Shown in pieces: positions 11,548 through 23,237 of a stretch of 64,000 bases of DNA. Source of the DNA: Archivesica marissinica (Eukaryota; Mollusca; Bivalvia; Venerida; Vesicomyidae); contig CM026404.1 of the NCBI GenBank assembly GCA_014843695.1, forward strand, positions 8,350,433 through 8,414,432. Reading direction: 5' to 3'. Position numbers and translations under genes: made by a program. The notes beneath the pieces are model-generated. The model ran no database searches, had not been told where the DNA came from, and was given only the letters and a program-made list of their open reading frames with translations. Each line of letters begins with the position of its first letter. Positions within the stretch are counted from its first letter, which is position 1.

Positions 11548-12364
11548 AGATTATTATTTTTTATCATTATTATTACTACTACTACTGCTACTGCTGCTAC
11601 TACTGTTGCCTCTGCTACTGCTGCTACTGTTGCTACTGCTGCTGCTACTGCTGCTGCTACTGCTGCTGCTACTGCTGCTACTGCTGCTACTACTGTTGCT
11701 ACTGCTACTGCTGTTGCTACTGCTACTGCTGCTACTGTTACTATTGTTGCTACTACTACTACTACTGCTGCTGCTGCAACTACCGTTGCTACTACTGCTA
11801 CTGCTGCTGCTGCTATTGCTACTGCTACTACTGTTGCTACTGATGCTACTGCTACTGCTGCTGCTGCTGCAACTACCGTTGCTACTGTTGCTGCTGCTAT
11901 TTCTACTGCTACTACTGTTGCTACTGATGCTGCTGCTACTACTGTTGTTACTGTTGCTACTGCTGCTGCTGCTACTACTGTTGCTACTACTGCTGTTGCT
12001 ACTGCTGCTGCTACTGATGTTGCTACTGTTGCTACTGCTGCTGCTGCTACTACTGCTGCTGCTACTGCTGCTGCTACTGCTGTTACTGCTGCTGCTGCTA
12101 CTGATGCTACTGATACTGCTACTGCTGCTGCTGTTACTGATGCTGCTGCTGTTACTGCTACTGCTGCTGCTACTGCTGCTGCTGCTGCTGCTGTTACTGC
12201 TGCTGCTACTGATGCTACTGATACTGCTACTGCTGCTGCAGCTGCTGCTGCTGCTACTGCTGCTGCTGCTGTTACTGCTGCTGCTACTGATGCTACTGAT
12301 AATGCTACTGCTGCTGCTGCTACTGCTGCTGTTACTGCTGCTGCTACTGTTGCTACTGCTACTG

Positions 12365-12397
<33 letters not shown>

Positions 12398-12756
12398 TTA
12401 CTGATGCTGCTACTGATGCTACTGATACTGCTACTGCTGCTGTTACTGCTGTTGCTACTGCTACTGCTACTACTGCTGCTGCTGCTGATACTGTTGTTGC
12501 TGCTGCTACTGCTACTGCTGCTACTACTGCTGCTGCTGCTGCTACTACTGTTGCTGCTGCTACTACTGCTGCTACTGCTACTGTTGCTGCTAACTACTAC
12601 TGCTACTGCTGATACTGTTGCTGCTACTACTACTACTGCTGCTGCTGATACTGTTGCTGCTATTACTGCTGCTACTACTACTGCTACTACTGCTGCTGCT
12701 GATACTGTTGCTGCTATTACTGCTGCTACTACTACTGCTACTACTGCTGCTACTAA
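11548..12756. repeat. Long CTG/CTA-type trinucleotide repeat
   Basis: About 1.2 kb of trinucleotides mixing CTG, CTA, CTT and a few GAT and CAA triplets. It reads as leucine, alanine or cysteine/tyrosine runs depending on frame. There is no unique sequence inside, so it is a microsatellite, not a gene. It runs into an assembly gap at 12757, so its true length is unknown. Confidence 0.96.
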
Positions 12757-13756
12757 NNNNNNNNNNNNNNNNNNNNNNNNNNNNNNNNNNNNNNNNNNNN
12801 NNNNNNNNNNNNNNNNNNNNNNNNNNNNNNNNNNNNNNNNNNNNNNNNNNNNNNNNNNNNNNNNNNNNNNNNNNNNNNNNNNNNNNNNNNNNNNNNNNNN
12901 NNNNNNNNNNNNNNNNNNNNNNNNNNNNNNNNNNNNNNNNNNNNNNNNNNNNNNNNNNNNNNNNNNNNNNNNNNNNNNNNNNNNNNNNNNNNNNNNNNNN
13001 NNNNNNNNNNNNNNNNNNNNNNNNNNNNNNNNNNNNNNNNNNNNNNNNNNNNNNNNNNNNNNNNNNNNNNNNNNNNNNNNNNNNNNNNNNNNNNNNNNNN
13101 NNNNNNNNNNNNNNNNNNNNNNNNNNNNNNNNNNNNNNNNNNNNNNNNNNNNNNNNNNNNNNNNNNNNNNNNNNNNNNNNNNNNNNNNNNNNNNNNNNNN
13201 NNNNNNNNNNNNNNNNNNNNNNNNNNNNNNNNNNNNNNNNNNNNNNNNNNNNNNNNNNNNNNNNNNNNNNNNNNNNNNNNNNNNNNNNNNNNNNNNNNNN
13301 NNNNNNNNNNNNNNNNNNNNNNNNNNNNNNNNNNNNNNNNNNNNNNNNNNNNNNNNNNNNNNNNNNNNNNNNNNNNNNNNNNNNNNNNNNNNNNNNNNNN
13401 NNNNNNNNNNNNNNNNNNNNNNNNNNNNNNNNNNNNNNNNNNNNNNNNNNNNNNNNNNNNNNNNNNNNNNNNNNNNNNNNNNNNNNNNNNNNNNNNNNNN
13501 NNNNNNNNNNNNNNNNNNNNNNNNNNNNNNNNNNNNNNNNNNNNNNNNNNNNNNNNNNNNNNNNNNNNNNNNNNNNNNNNNNNNNNNNNNNNNNNNNNNN
13601 NNNNNNNNNNNNNNNNNNNNNNNNNNNNNNNNNNNNNNNNNNNNNNNNNNNNNNNNNNNNNNNNNNNNNNNNNNNNNNNNNNNNNNNNNNNNNNNNNNNN
13701 NNNNNNNNNNNNNNNNNNNNNNNNNNNNNNNNNNNNNNNNNNNNNNNNNNNNNNNN
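12757..13756. other. Assembly gap, exactly 1000 N
   Basis: A run of 1000 N. A round size suggests a placeholder gap. Different repeats flank it (trinucleotide at left, 17-bp satellite at right), so neither length nor contiguity is guaranteed. Confidence 0.99.
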
Positions 13757-15770
13757 ATCTACTATCTACATATATATACTGTCTATATATATATACTGTC
13801 TACATATATATAATGTCTGCATATATCTACTGTCTACATATATATACTCTCTACATATATCTACTGTCTACATATATATACTGTCTACATATATATACTG
13901 TCTATATATAACCCATATAAAATGTCTACATATATATACTGTGTGATATAACCCATATAAACTGTCTACATATATATACTGTCTACATAATATAAACTCT
14001 CTACATATATATACTGTCTACATATAAATCCCCGGTCTACATATATATACTGTGTAATATATAAACTGTCTACATATATATACTGTGTGATATAACCCAT
14101 ATAAACTGTCTACATATATATACTGTGTATATAACCCATATAAACTGTCTACATATATATACTGTGTACATATATATACTCTCTACATATATATACTGTC
14201 TACATATATATACTGTCTACATATATATACTGTCTACATATATATACTGTGTACATATATATAATCTACATATATCCCCGGTCTACATATATATACTGTG
14301 TTATATAACCCATATATCCCCGGTCTACATATATATACTGTGTATATACATATATCCCCGGTCTACATATATATACTGTATACATATAAACTGTCTACAT
14401 ATATATACTGTCTACATATATATACTGTCTACATATATATACTGTCTACATATAAATCCACTCTACATATATATACTGTCTACATATATCCCCGGTCTAC
14501 ATATATATACTGTGTGATATAACCCATATAAACTGTCTACATATATATACTGTTCTATAAATATGTTACATATATATACTGTCATACATATATATACTGT
14601 CTACATATATATACTGTTACCATATAAACTGTCTACATATATATACTGTGTATATACATATAATGTCTACATATATCTACTGTCTACATATATATACTGT
14701 CTACATATATATACTGTCTACATATATATACTGTCTATATATATATACTGTCTACATATATATACTGTCTACATATATATACTGTCTATATATATATAAT
14801 GTCTACATATAAACTTCTACATATATATACTGTGTGATATAACCCATATAAACTTCCCGGTCTACATATATATATGTGTATGTAACCCATATAAACTGTC
14901 TACATATATATACTGTGTATATCATATAATGTCTACATATATATACTGTCTACATATATATACTGTCTACATATAAACTCCCCGGTCTACATATATATAC
15001 TGTGTACATATAAACTGTCTACATATATATACTGTCTACAGATATATAGTCTACATATATATACTGTCTACATATATATACTGTCTATATATATATACTG
15101 TCTACATATATATACTGTCTACATATATAAACTCTCTACATATATATACTATGTACCCATATAAACTGTCTACATATATATACTGTGTACGATATATCAC
15201 TGTCTACATATATATACTGTCTACATATATATACTGTCTACATATACATAATGTCTACATATATATACTGTCTACATATATATACTGTCTACATATACAT
15301 ACTGTCTACATATATATAATGTCTACATATATATACTGTCTACATATATATACTGTCTACATATATATACTGTCTACATATATCTACTGTCTACATATAT
15401 CTAATGTCTACTACATATATATACTGTCTACATATATATACTGTCTATATATATATACTGTCTACATATATATCTACTGTCTACATATATATACTGTCTA
15501 CATATATATACTGTCTACATATATATCTACTGTCTACATATATATACTGTCTACATATATATACTGTCTACATATATCTACTGTCTACATATATCTACTG
15601 TCTACATATATATCTACTGTCTACATATATATACTGTCTACATATATATACTGTGTACATATAAATCCCCGGTCTACATATATCTACTATCTACATATAT
15701 ATACTGTCTACATATACATACTGTCTACAGATATATCTACTGTTTCCACATATATACTCTCTACCTATAA
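13757..15770 (+). repeat. 17-bp minisatellite, over 100 units with interspersed variants
   Basis: The basic unit is ACTGTCTACATATATAT (17 bp). It is mixed with variant segments carrying CCCCGGTCTACATATA, GTGATATAACCCATATAA and CTCTCTACATATA. The period is not a multiple of three, yet frames stay open because the unit lacks stops in most registers. The Tyr/Ile/Cys-rich open frames are by-products. It begins at the gap edge and fades out near 15770. Confidence 0.95.
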
Positions 15771-16280
15771 TGTACTTTCTTCTATTCTCCCTGTAAAGAT
15801 AAAGCTGGGATTACAAAATGAGAATGAGATTTGCCACTAAAAATAGCAGTTATTGCGTAGCATCTCATCAAATGGTGTTTACTAGTAAAACATAACTACA
15901 CAAATCTGATTCCAGTAGCAGATCGCTTGTTTAATAACATTCACATATGTCTCTCTGGAGAGCCAATTAGCAATAATTCCTTTTACTTGCTCTAGTATTG
16001 TGTCGTGCACTTATTGGCACCGTGGCGAATCCAGTGCTTTTTCCAGGACGATTATTTATAATTATCAACATAATATGTGTTACATATTGCTTAAAGGTAT
16101 GGATGTTGAAAACAGTAATGTTTGCAGAATGACGGGGAAGGTTTATTGCTAAGTGTGTCGCCATGACGCCGGTGCAGGCCTGTCGTAATTGAATTGTATC
16201 AATGTCTGAGACTTTTGAAATCGCGATGAAGACAATTCTAAATGACAAAAACCGCTTCCACCGCTTTCGCAAAAACAAAT
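15771..16280. other. Spacer, no gene supported
   Basis: A 103-codon open frame on the minus strand (15967-16278) has no recognisable domain and lies against a SINE. I do not call it a gene. Confidence 0.4.
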
Positions 16281-16445
16281 CGTTACGATTGTGCCCTTAG
16301 GCAAGACATTTGAGTTCCACGTTGCATCTTTTCCTCTTCTCTCTCCTTCGTGGCGATGGATTCCATCAGGAATGAGGTCTAGATTGTGATTAATATAAGT
16401 TGTAAGCACTTGCTTCGCAATCGAGTTAAAATAAATTGGTATAAA
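16281..16445 (+). mobile_element. SINE-B copy 2, head-truncated
   Basis: Starts at CGTTACGATTGTGCCCTTAG and proceeds to CTCGTGGCGATGG-like sequence (here TTCGTGGCGATGG), AATGAGGTCTAGATTGTGAT and the TTCGCAATCGAGTTAAAATA tail. It carries a small insertion after CACGTTGC. Confidence 0.87.
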
Positions 16446-16449
16446 CTAC

Positions 16450-16908
16450 TGAAAGGGCCAGCCATTTCTGACTTATGAGACACCTCTTATTGATATCAGT
16501 ACTTCCCGAATCCTATACTTGCAGGCTAGGTGCCAGGGTGATATGCAATCGTTAACCATTATATAACTCGCAGGCGGCTCACTAACTGACTAAGTGGAAG
16601 TCGTGATAGCGCTGTGGATGCGCGTTCGCTTCAGGTACGAAAGGTCCGAAGTTCGAGCCCCGCTGGAGCCGTTACGATTGTGCCTTTAGGCAAGGCATTT
16701 AAATTCCACGTTTCCTCTTCTCTCTCCCTCGTGGCGATGGATGACATCAGGAATGAGGTCTCGAGAGTGATTAATATAAGTTGAAAGAACTTGTTTCGCA
16801 ATCGAGCTAAAATAAATTTGTATAAACTGACCATATCAGAATGAACACCTGACGAGATTCGAACCTTCGCCAACGTTACTCCGTAGGCGGACGCATTAAC
16901 CACTATAT
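16450..16908 (-). mobile_element. SINE-H copy 1, split by SINE-B
   Basis: The left part (16450-16590) reads GGGCCAGCCATTTCTGACTT... GAGGCGGCTCACTAAC-like sequence. The right part (16825-16908) carries the tRNA-like head in reverse (GATTCGAACCTTCGCC, then GCATTAACCACTATA). Related copies lie at 35441-35583 and 38027-38274. The two parts are separated by a SINE-B bounded by AACTGAC on both sides. Confidence 0.82.
16591..16824 (+). mobile_element. SINE-B copy 3, full length, nested in SINE-H
   Basis: Contains the tRNA-like head GTCGTGATAGCGCTGTGGAT with an A-box-like start and the B box AGTTCGAGCCCC, then the GGAGCCGTTACGATTGTGCC body, CTCGTGGCGATGG and the TTTCGCAATCGAGCTAAAAT tail. The 7-bp AACTGAC is repeated at 16584-16590 and 16825-16831, consistent with a target-site duplication. 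Confidence 0.92.
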
Positions 16909-17031
16909 ATTTGTATTGTACTTCGCTAGACGATCGCAACCAAATAGTTCGAAAATGTTAAATGTAGATCGATTCAACTGAACATTAGCTTTCTATGTGT
17001 TGGCAACATATGTCAATAGCAAACGCTTTAA

Positions 17032-17269
17032 CTCTTTCAGCGCCGAATAAATTCAGAGCATGTGCAAACAACATAGATCCAGATCAGCCGCGGCGTAACG
17101 CCGCGTCTGATCAGGATCTATGTTGTTTGCTATTCGGACAGGTGCTTCAGCTCCACTGTCTGAAGAGCAATCAGCAAATAGCCTGATCAGACGGCATGTT
17201 CTGTTCTGTCCGATCGGGTTCTCTACTTTTTTACAAAGTCGCTTTTATGCGACATTGGCGGTGAAAGAG
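17032..17269. mobile_element. piggyBac-like MITE with internal hairpin
   Basis: Bounded by TTAA at 17028-17031 and 17270-17273, with inverted ends CTCTTTCAGCGCC / GGCGGTGAAAGAG. A near-perfect palindrome spans 17064-17130 (arms GCAAACAACATAGATCCAGA and complement). TTAA targets are the hallmark of piggyBac elements. No transposase is present. A degraded relative lies at 34890-35046. I associate this type with heterodont bivalve genomes, which is recollection and not proof. Confidence 0.85.
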
Positions 17270-17984
17270 TTAAGCTTCCGATTTAATCTATTTTCGTTTT
17301 GTATACAATGTATATGTTATGTACATTATTATCGAATAAATATGTTTAAACCAACAGCAAATACACCAGTTCCAATGGTGTTGTGAATGTACGGCAAACA
17401 TCATATCATAGTTCTTATATATGTTATCTGATCTTGTCCTAAATCATCCAATCTTATCTTCTAATTGAAGTCAATAATATGAGCGAGTGATATATAGAAT
17501 TCCAAATTATTTTCTGAGTGTGGACTTGTTTGTATCCAGAACACATTGGCTATAAGCAATCGAAAAAAAGCGATTCATTTATGCAGATTTCTTTTGGACA
17601 TTTCTGTCCATTCATCAGACATCTTATTTGTACAAAGTCACATTTATATCATTTTATCAGTGAGGAGATGCCATGGCGCCCTTTGAGCTTCTGTATTACA
17701 TTTGTATAATTGTTTACTGTTACTGTACATTCAGATGTCACATAAAGTATTCCACAAGATATTAATTCAAATCAGAGCAGTCTAGGTCTATGTTGGACTG
17801 ACGGTTATGTGGAAATAAAAGAACTACAATTTAGACAAACTGGAGATGTGTTTATGCGTTTAGCGAAATGTACGAGTTTGTTGGGAATGAATGTCTTAGC
17901 CTACATATATAGCATTGGTTTCTTAACTTAACTTAAAGCGACACTACATAGCAAAAAGCAAACACTATATAGTTTACGTATAAA
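17270..17984. other. Spacer, nothing recognised
   Basis: AT-rich; the short frame at 17518-17709 has no domain. It ends at the left terminus of MITE-Q. Confidence 0.5.
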
Positions 17985-18381
17985 TATACTAGAGGACATA
18001 GAAAACGCACAGCTACATTATATACTAGAGGACATAGAAAACGCACAGCTACATTATATACTAGCGGACATAGAAAACGCACATCTACATTATATAGTAG
18101 AGGACATAGAAAACGCACACCTACATTATATACTAGAGGACATAGAAAACGCACACCTACATTATATACTAGAGGACATAGAAAACGCACGCCTACATTA
18201 TATACTAGAGGACATAGAAAACGCACAGCTGCATTATATACTAGAGGACATAGAAAACGCACACCTGCATTATGTACTAGAGGACATAGAAAACGCACAC
18301 CTACATTATATACTAGAGGACATAGAAAAAGCACACCTATATTATATACTAGAGGACATAGAAAACGCACACATACATTAT
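17985..18381 (-). repeat. 36-bp array made from the MITE-Q left end
   Basis: Eleven units of TATACTAGAGGACATAGAAA-ACGCAC-ACCTACATTA with scattered substitutions (AGC for ACC, GCATTA for ACATTA, TAGCGG, TAGTAG). The last unit runs on into unique MITE interior (TATGATTATTATTACATG), which shows that the array grew from the element's own end. Confidence 0.93.
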
Positions 18382-18570
18382 ATGATTATTATTACATGAA
18401 AAGGAAATACATAGGATTCCATCAACGATATATCACATCTTTATTACAAAACACAACCTGAACAGCTAAACATATTCCAACATGTTTAAATCTATGTATT
18501 TATATAGTTATTGTTTTTCATGTAAAAACACACGTATCCGAAGTGTGCGTTTTCTATGTCCTCTAGTATA
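17985..18570 (+). mobile_element. MITE-Q copy 1, left end amplified to 11 units
   Basis: Left terminus TATACTAGAGGACATAGAAA (continuing ACGCAC), right terminus the complement ending at 18570. The central 140 bp (18380-18520) matches 43019-43150 of copy 2. The left terminus plus 10 bp of subterminal sequence (ACCTACATTA) is repeated as a 36-bp unit 11 times (17985-18381), while the right terminus is single. The 36-bp period leaves a 145-codon minus frame open, which is spurious. No transposase. Confidence 0.93.
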
Positions 18571-19810
18571 GAATTCCTACACCAAATATTTCCGAAATAA
18601 TTCGAAAACTAGCTTTCAATCAATAAACAACGATATCGTGCGGCTTACAAACTCTCAAGGATTTCATATAGCGGTCAAGCGCACTCCCGAACTGACATTC
18701 GTTTATTACTGGAGCTTATAATGTGATACCAGAACGTCAAACCATGTTTCATGCAACCCTAAATAACACAAATACAAATAGTAATTCGATTCGAACATGA
18801 CCAAAATATCTAAGAATTATAAAATTAGTTTGCGTTATTTTCAAGTCCTGTGCATTATGTTAGTATAGCTCAGAATGTATGTCTTAATTGTACGCTTAAA
18901 TAAAAATATTAATAATGTTGATCACATTGTGTGTGTTCAGGCATGTGATATGACGTGAGTGTTCGTCAGTTCTACCGTAGACTTAGATCGGTTTACATGC
19001 AATTTTGCTATTCAAATTGGAATCGTCAACGGAAAGGGATTAGGATGAATGCTTTCTATCTTGATCTAAATGTTAATCGCATTGAATTAAGATTGGTTAT
19101 TGTAAGCGTGCTATAATGTATCGTAAATCTGAGCACGAATATGTAAGCGTTTTGTAAATGCAAAATATACGAAACATCACTGAGATACACTGGGCACAGT
19201 TGTCAAGAGTTGTTTTTACATTATTTTCCTTATTATTAATGGTTTTTACCTCTGGTATTTACACTGGTCCCGTGTATTTCACAGTATGTACAGAGGTTAC
19301 GTTTCGTATAGTTGACTATATATACTCGCTTCATATCAGCCTAGGTATCGACCCTATATAACTTGATATTTTGAGACCGAAGGTCGAAGGCTGATATCAA
19401 ATTACTCCAGGTCGATACGTATGCTGATATGAAACTATCCACGTAATAACCTCCAAATATCCGCATAGTTTGAGCTTCTCCAAGCACCATCACACCGACA
19501 AGATATACAGATGCATCGTTTATAAATAGGCAAGCCACTTGTGGTCAATATTCATCGTATGTCGGCATAGCATGCCACCGCTGTTAACTTTGAAAGTTTG
19601 AACGAACGACTGAACACATAGACCCATTGCATCATATATGAACATCGTTGACAAATCTAAATGTACTGTGACATGTGAGCCTTTTCACGCAGGATAACAG
19701 AGTGAAGCTGCAATTGTATGTATCTTGCCGCCACTTCCTGTTGTCCTAGAAAAGGTATCAGTATACAACACGTAGAGTAAATATATGGATCATGCTCCTT
19801 TTCTCGATGA
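18571..19810. other. Spacer with one imperfect inverted repeat
   Basis: The only structure I find is the inverted repeat at 19330-19433: 24-bp arms, 22 matching, starting TTCATATCAGC. The remainder is AT-rich with short frames only. Confidence 0.5.
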
Positions 19811-20107
19811 TACAGACGGATCTGTAGTCCAGTGGTAACACGCTGGACTGGTAATCCAGGGATCGCAGGTTCGAATCCCCGTCAGACCCTAATAAAATTA
19901 ACAGTCTTTCAGATGGGATTTTAAACCGAGGTCTCGTGTCAGTGCTGTACACCGTGACGTAAAAGAACCAGAGGAGACTCTGGAATGGGTCTCTGTCTAT
20001 ATCATTGCACTATCCTCCAAAAATTCTAAAATGACTAATCTCTTCAGGAGGCGCCGCTCATATGGGCAACCGGTAGCGACGCTAAATACACGTAAAACAC
20101 AACCCAC
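19811..20107 (+). mobile_element. SINE-C copy 2, full length with 10-bp target-site duplication
   Basis: The head GGATCTGTAGTCCAGTGGTA folds as a tRNA, with an anticodon stem CTGGA/TCCAG and loop CTGGTAA (anticodon GGT, Thr-like) and the B box GGTTCGAATCC. The body has AACAGTCTTTCAGATGGGA, GAGACTCTGGAATGGGTCTC and the end GGTAGCGACGCTAAAT. TTCTCGATGA flanks both sides (19801-19810 and 20108-20117). This is the reference copy for the family here. The head should not be annotated as a tRNA gene. Confidence 0.95.
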
Positions 20108-21180
20108 TTCTCGATGAATTTTAACGAACCTTTCATAGTTTACTTTTTTAATTTCTTCATGCGATGTTCACATATTGGCATGGCTTTATATTAATTACTA
20201 GTTTGTTTCACTTTTTCGTGATGCTTCTTATTATTTTTCCTTGTATTTGCGATTTGTTCTAAATCAGTTTTTATCGTTCTTCCCTTTAACACCTCGTTTC
20301 TTTAGTAGATTAATTACTGATGTTGTTCGTACACCTTGTTATCTATCAGGTTAAATAAAGATACATATCAGTTTCCATCCTCTGCAATTTAAAATTATTT
20401 TCTATATTTAAATATGAAATGATAGAAACAAGGTGTTCATATTTCATATACACAAAATGTGTCCTCTGTAGCAATGTGGCATGCAACTCACGTAGACAAT
20501 CTTGCTCGGATTCTAAGAATTTAATAATACAGGCGGTATTGACTTATATGAAAAACCTAGTTTCTACCCACTATGATTTCCTTGCAAGTTTATGGAAAAA
20601 CATGATTGCTACACCACATTCTTCCTAAGCATATTAAAGCACTAGTGTTACCCGCACTGCACTTTCTAATGTCCGATTATGCACTGTAGTTCTCCGCCAT
20701 GCCCGTTCCTAATCTATGAATTAAGCATTAGTCTACGCAACAATACCATTTTCTAGCCTATGACATGGTTACCCCTACCACCAATCCCAGCATGTTACCC
20801 ATCGTCCCAGACACTCCACTAGCCGTCACGAAATTAACACATGTAGTCATTAGCGGCAAGTCTAACTAACCTATGTGATATGACTATGACAGAAGCAAAT
20901 GTTAATACTGGCAGACCGACTGAACACGGTACAGGTAGGTATTTGTTTATTCTTTCTTTTCAAGATGGCCGCCTAAATCGTCCATATTTTACACACGGCG
21001 TAGGAATACACAGACCGGGTGGTAAAGATTGTTGCCTTCAAATTTGCCCCTCTTATCTGTATGTTAGAATCCCACTGGGGTCGATTGCTTTCACGTGTTG
21101 AAGATATCCAGCTGGCCGCAGTTGCGGACAGTCTGTGGATCTTCTCCCCCGCTATTTGCAGCTGGAAAGTCGACGAATGA
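20108..21180. other. Spacer, no gene seen
   Basis: Short frames at 20419-20628 and 20880-21101 lack domains. No repeat partner in the window. Confidence 0.5.
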
Positions 21181-21345
21181 CCTAAGTTGTTGGTGCGAAG
21201 ACAATATGACTAAGCGAAGACGGTATGATCTGACTAGGACATAGATAAATGAACGCGAGTATGACTAAACGAAAGCGGAATGTCTAAGCAAAACACTGTA
21301 TGACTAAGTGAAGATGCTATGGGTATGCGAAGATGGTATGGTTAA
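21181..21345. repeat. Degenerate ~20-bp repeat flanking the 39-bp array
   Basis: Loosely repeated TATGACTAAGCGAAGACGG-like monomers with many substitutions and gaps. They look like the unamplified precursor of the neighbouring array, whose 39-bp unit is two such monomers. Confidence 0.7.
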
Positions 21346-21845
21346 ATGAATACGACATGGCTAAGCGAAGATGATATAACTAAACGAATATCGACATGGC
21401 TAAGCGAAGATGATATAACTAAACGAAGATCGATATGACTAAGCGAAGATGATATAGCTAAACGAAGATCGACATGGCTAAGCGAAGATGATATAACTAA
21501 ACGAAGATCGATATGATTAAGCGAAGATGATATAACTAAACGAATATCGACATGGCTAAGCGAAGATGATATAACTAAACGAATATCGACATGGCTAAGC
21601 GAAGATGATATAACTAAACGAATATCGACATGGCTAAGCGAAGATGATATAACTAAACGAATATCGACATGGCTAAGCGAAGATGATATAACTAAACGAA
21701 GATCGATATGACTAAGCGAAGATGATATAACTAAACGAAGATCGACATGGCTAAGCGAAGATGATATAACTAAACGAAGATCGACATGGCTAAGCGAAGA
21801 TGATATAGCTAAACGAAGATCGATATGACTAAGCGATGACGGTAC
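21346..21845 (+). repeat. 39-bp minisatellite, about 13 units
   Basis: The unit joins CTAAGCGAAGATGATATAA and CTAAACGAATATCGACATGG (or GAAGATCGATATGA). Because 39 is divisible by three, a 174-codon minus frame stays open (SSSLSHVDIRLVI repeats). No domain or gene context supports it. Confidence 0.94.
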
Positions 21846-22511
21846 GAAGAAAATCTTTATTAACAATCTGTCATTGTATAAATTTTGTCAGATATGTATG
21901 AATTTACATAACACGATGAAGACAATGGGCTACATAAGAATAATTCCTGTATTGGATTTAAGATAAATTCTAAATGGAGCCTTGCTTAGCCTTTGCTCCT
22001 GATTGTAATAATAGTGCATGCGTACTAATACATCGGTATTGATAAAGATGTGGGCTATTTCTTGCAATAACGATTCCGAGAGATTGCATTTGATGAATTT
22101 AGTGTTGATGTTAACTTACATCTATAACATGTATAAGGTGTGCTATGATGGCAACAGTTCATTTTTTATGATATTTCATAATTCTTGTAGATCTTAATTG
22201 GTTGTTTTTCTTCACGTTATTGTAAAATTGTATCATTAAATTGAATGTTGAAACAGCATTGCATTACTGAATTACTTACAAACGAAATGCATTACTTACG
22301 AACGATTAGCAAATGTACCATTATATGGCCCTGTATGTGTATCAAAACTCAATTGGTATCTCAGAGTTGAAATTAATACCGAATTTCGAAACATTCATGC
22401 TTATGATGTAGTTCTAAAAATAGTACATCTAACAGAAATAATGAATGGTCACTTGCTATGTTTCAAGGGGGCTACGTGTAAGTTACTAGAATATAATAAA
22501 TCTTCGTTTTT
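21846..22511. other. Spacer, nothing recognised
   Basis: AT-rich, no exon or repeat seen. Confidence 0.5.
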
Positions 22512-22660
22512 TTTAAATTTAAGTTTATTTATGACCATTTGAGCTACGGACAGTTTACACAACATAACAACACGTTTCCTGGACAGGCTCCAGAGATTAA
22601 CCAGTATTTGGTGCAGCAACCTCCGTAAGAAACTGCCAACTTGTTCATATAAAGAGACAC
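22512..22660 (-). mobile_element. SINE-E copy 1, partial
   Basis: In reverse: a GTTTATTTATGACCATTTGAG tail-like stretch, CCTGGACAGGCTCCAGAGAT, TAACCAGTATTTGGTGCAGC, AACCTCCGTAAGAAACTGCC. It matches 38895-39140, 44631-44788 and 53106-53210. The tRNA-like head is missing. Confidence 0.8.
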
Positions 22661-23237
22661 GTTGGTAATCAATCTTACACTTCTAGATACTGTTTTATAG
22701 GACTTTCAAATTTTGACTAGATGTCGACAAGGTAATGAATTAACTTCTCGATCAGACTGAGCCCTCTTTTATGCCAGATAAATTCCGCAGAAAATGAATG
22801 GCAACAACTGTACTTTCAAAACTACACATTTTATTCATTGATTCAACAACGCAACACAACATGGATTGCAGAAGTTTTTGTACCTAATTAATATGGTGAA
22901 AGGCATGTCTAAACGTGTAGCGAATTTACATCCATAAATCCTTGTTCCAATGAATTTGCGAGACATATAGCGGAATGACAAATTTTACCGATTTCATTTT
23001 ATTGAGGAAGCTTTCGCGCTGTCATGAACACACGTCAGTTTATTTACGTTATGCAAAATTGATTTTAACTCGTTTGTGAAACAAGTTCTGACAAGTTAGT
23101 TTATTTGCTCATTCCTGATGAAACCCATGGCCTTGGTCAAATTTACAAACACTCGCTGACGACACATAATCCTTGACACCGCACCACGGTAAATACGTCA
23201 TAGTACTGACAACACATTTTGCAAACGTATGGCAATG
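22661..23237. other. Spacer, nothing recognised
   Basis: No gene or repeat identified. Confidence 0.5.

Noticed and set aside
11529..13946. Poly-Leu/Ala/Cys open frames running into the N gap
   Set aside because: Pure trinucleotide repeat plus an assembly gap translated as X; not evidence of a protein.
19818..19890. tRNA-Thr(GGT)-like gene
   Set aside because: The cloverleaf is the head of a SINE-C with target-site duplication and several relatives. The SINE-A, B, D and E heads were likewise not called as tRNA genes.
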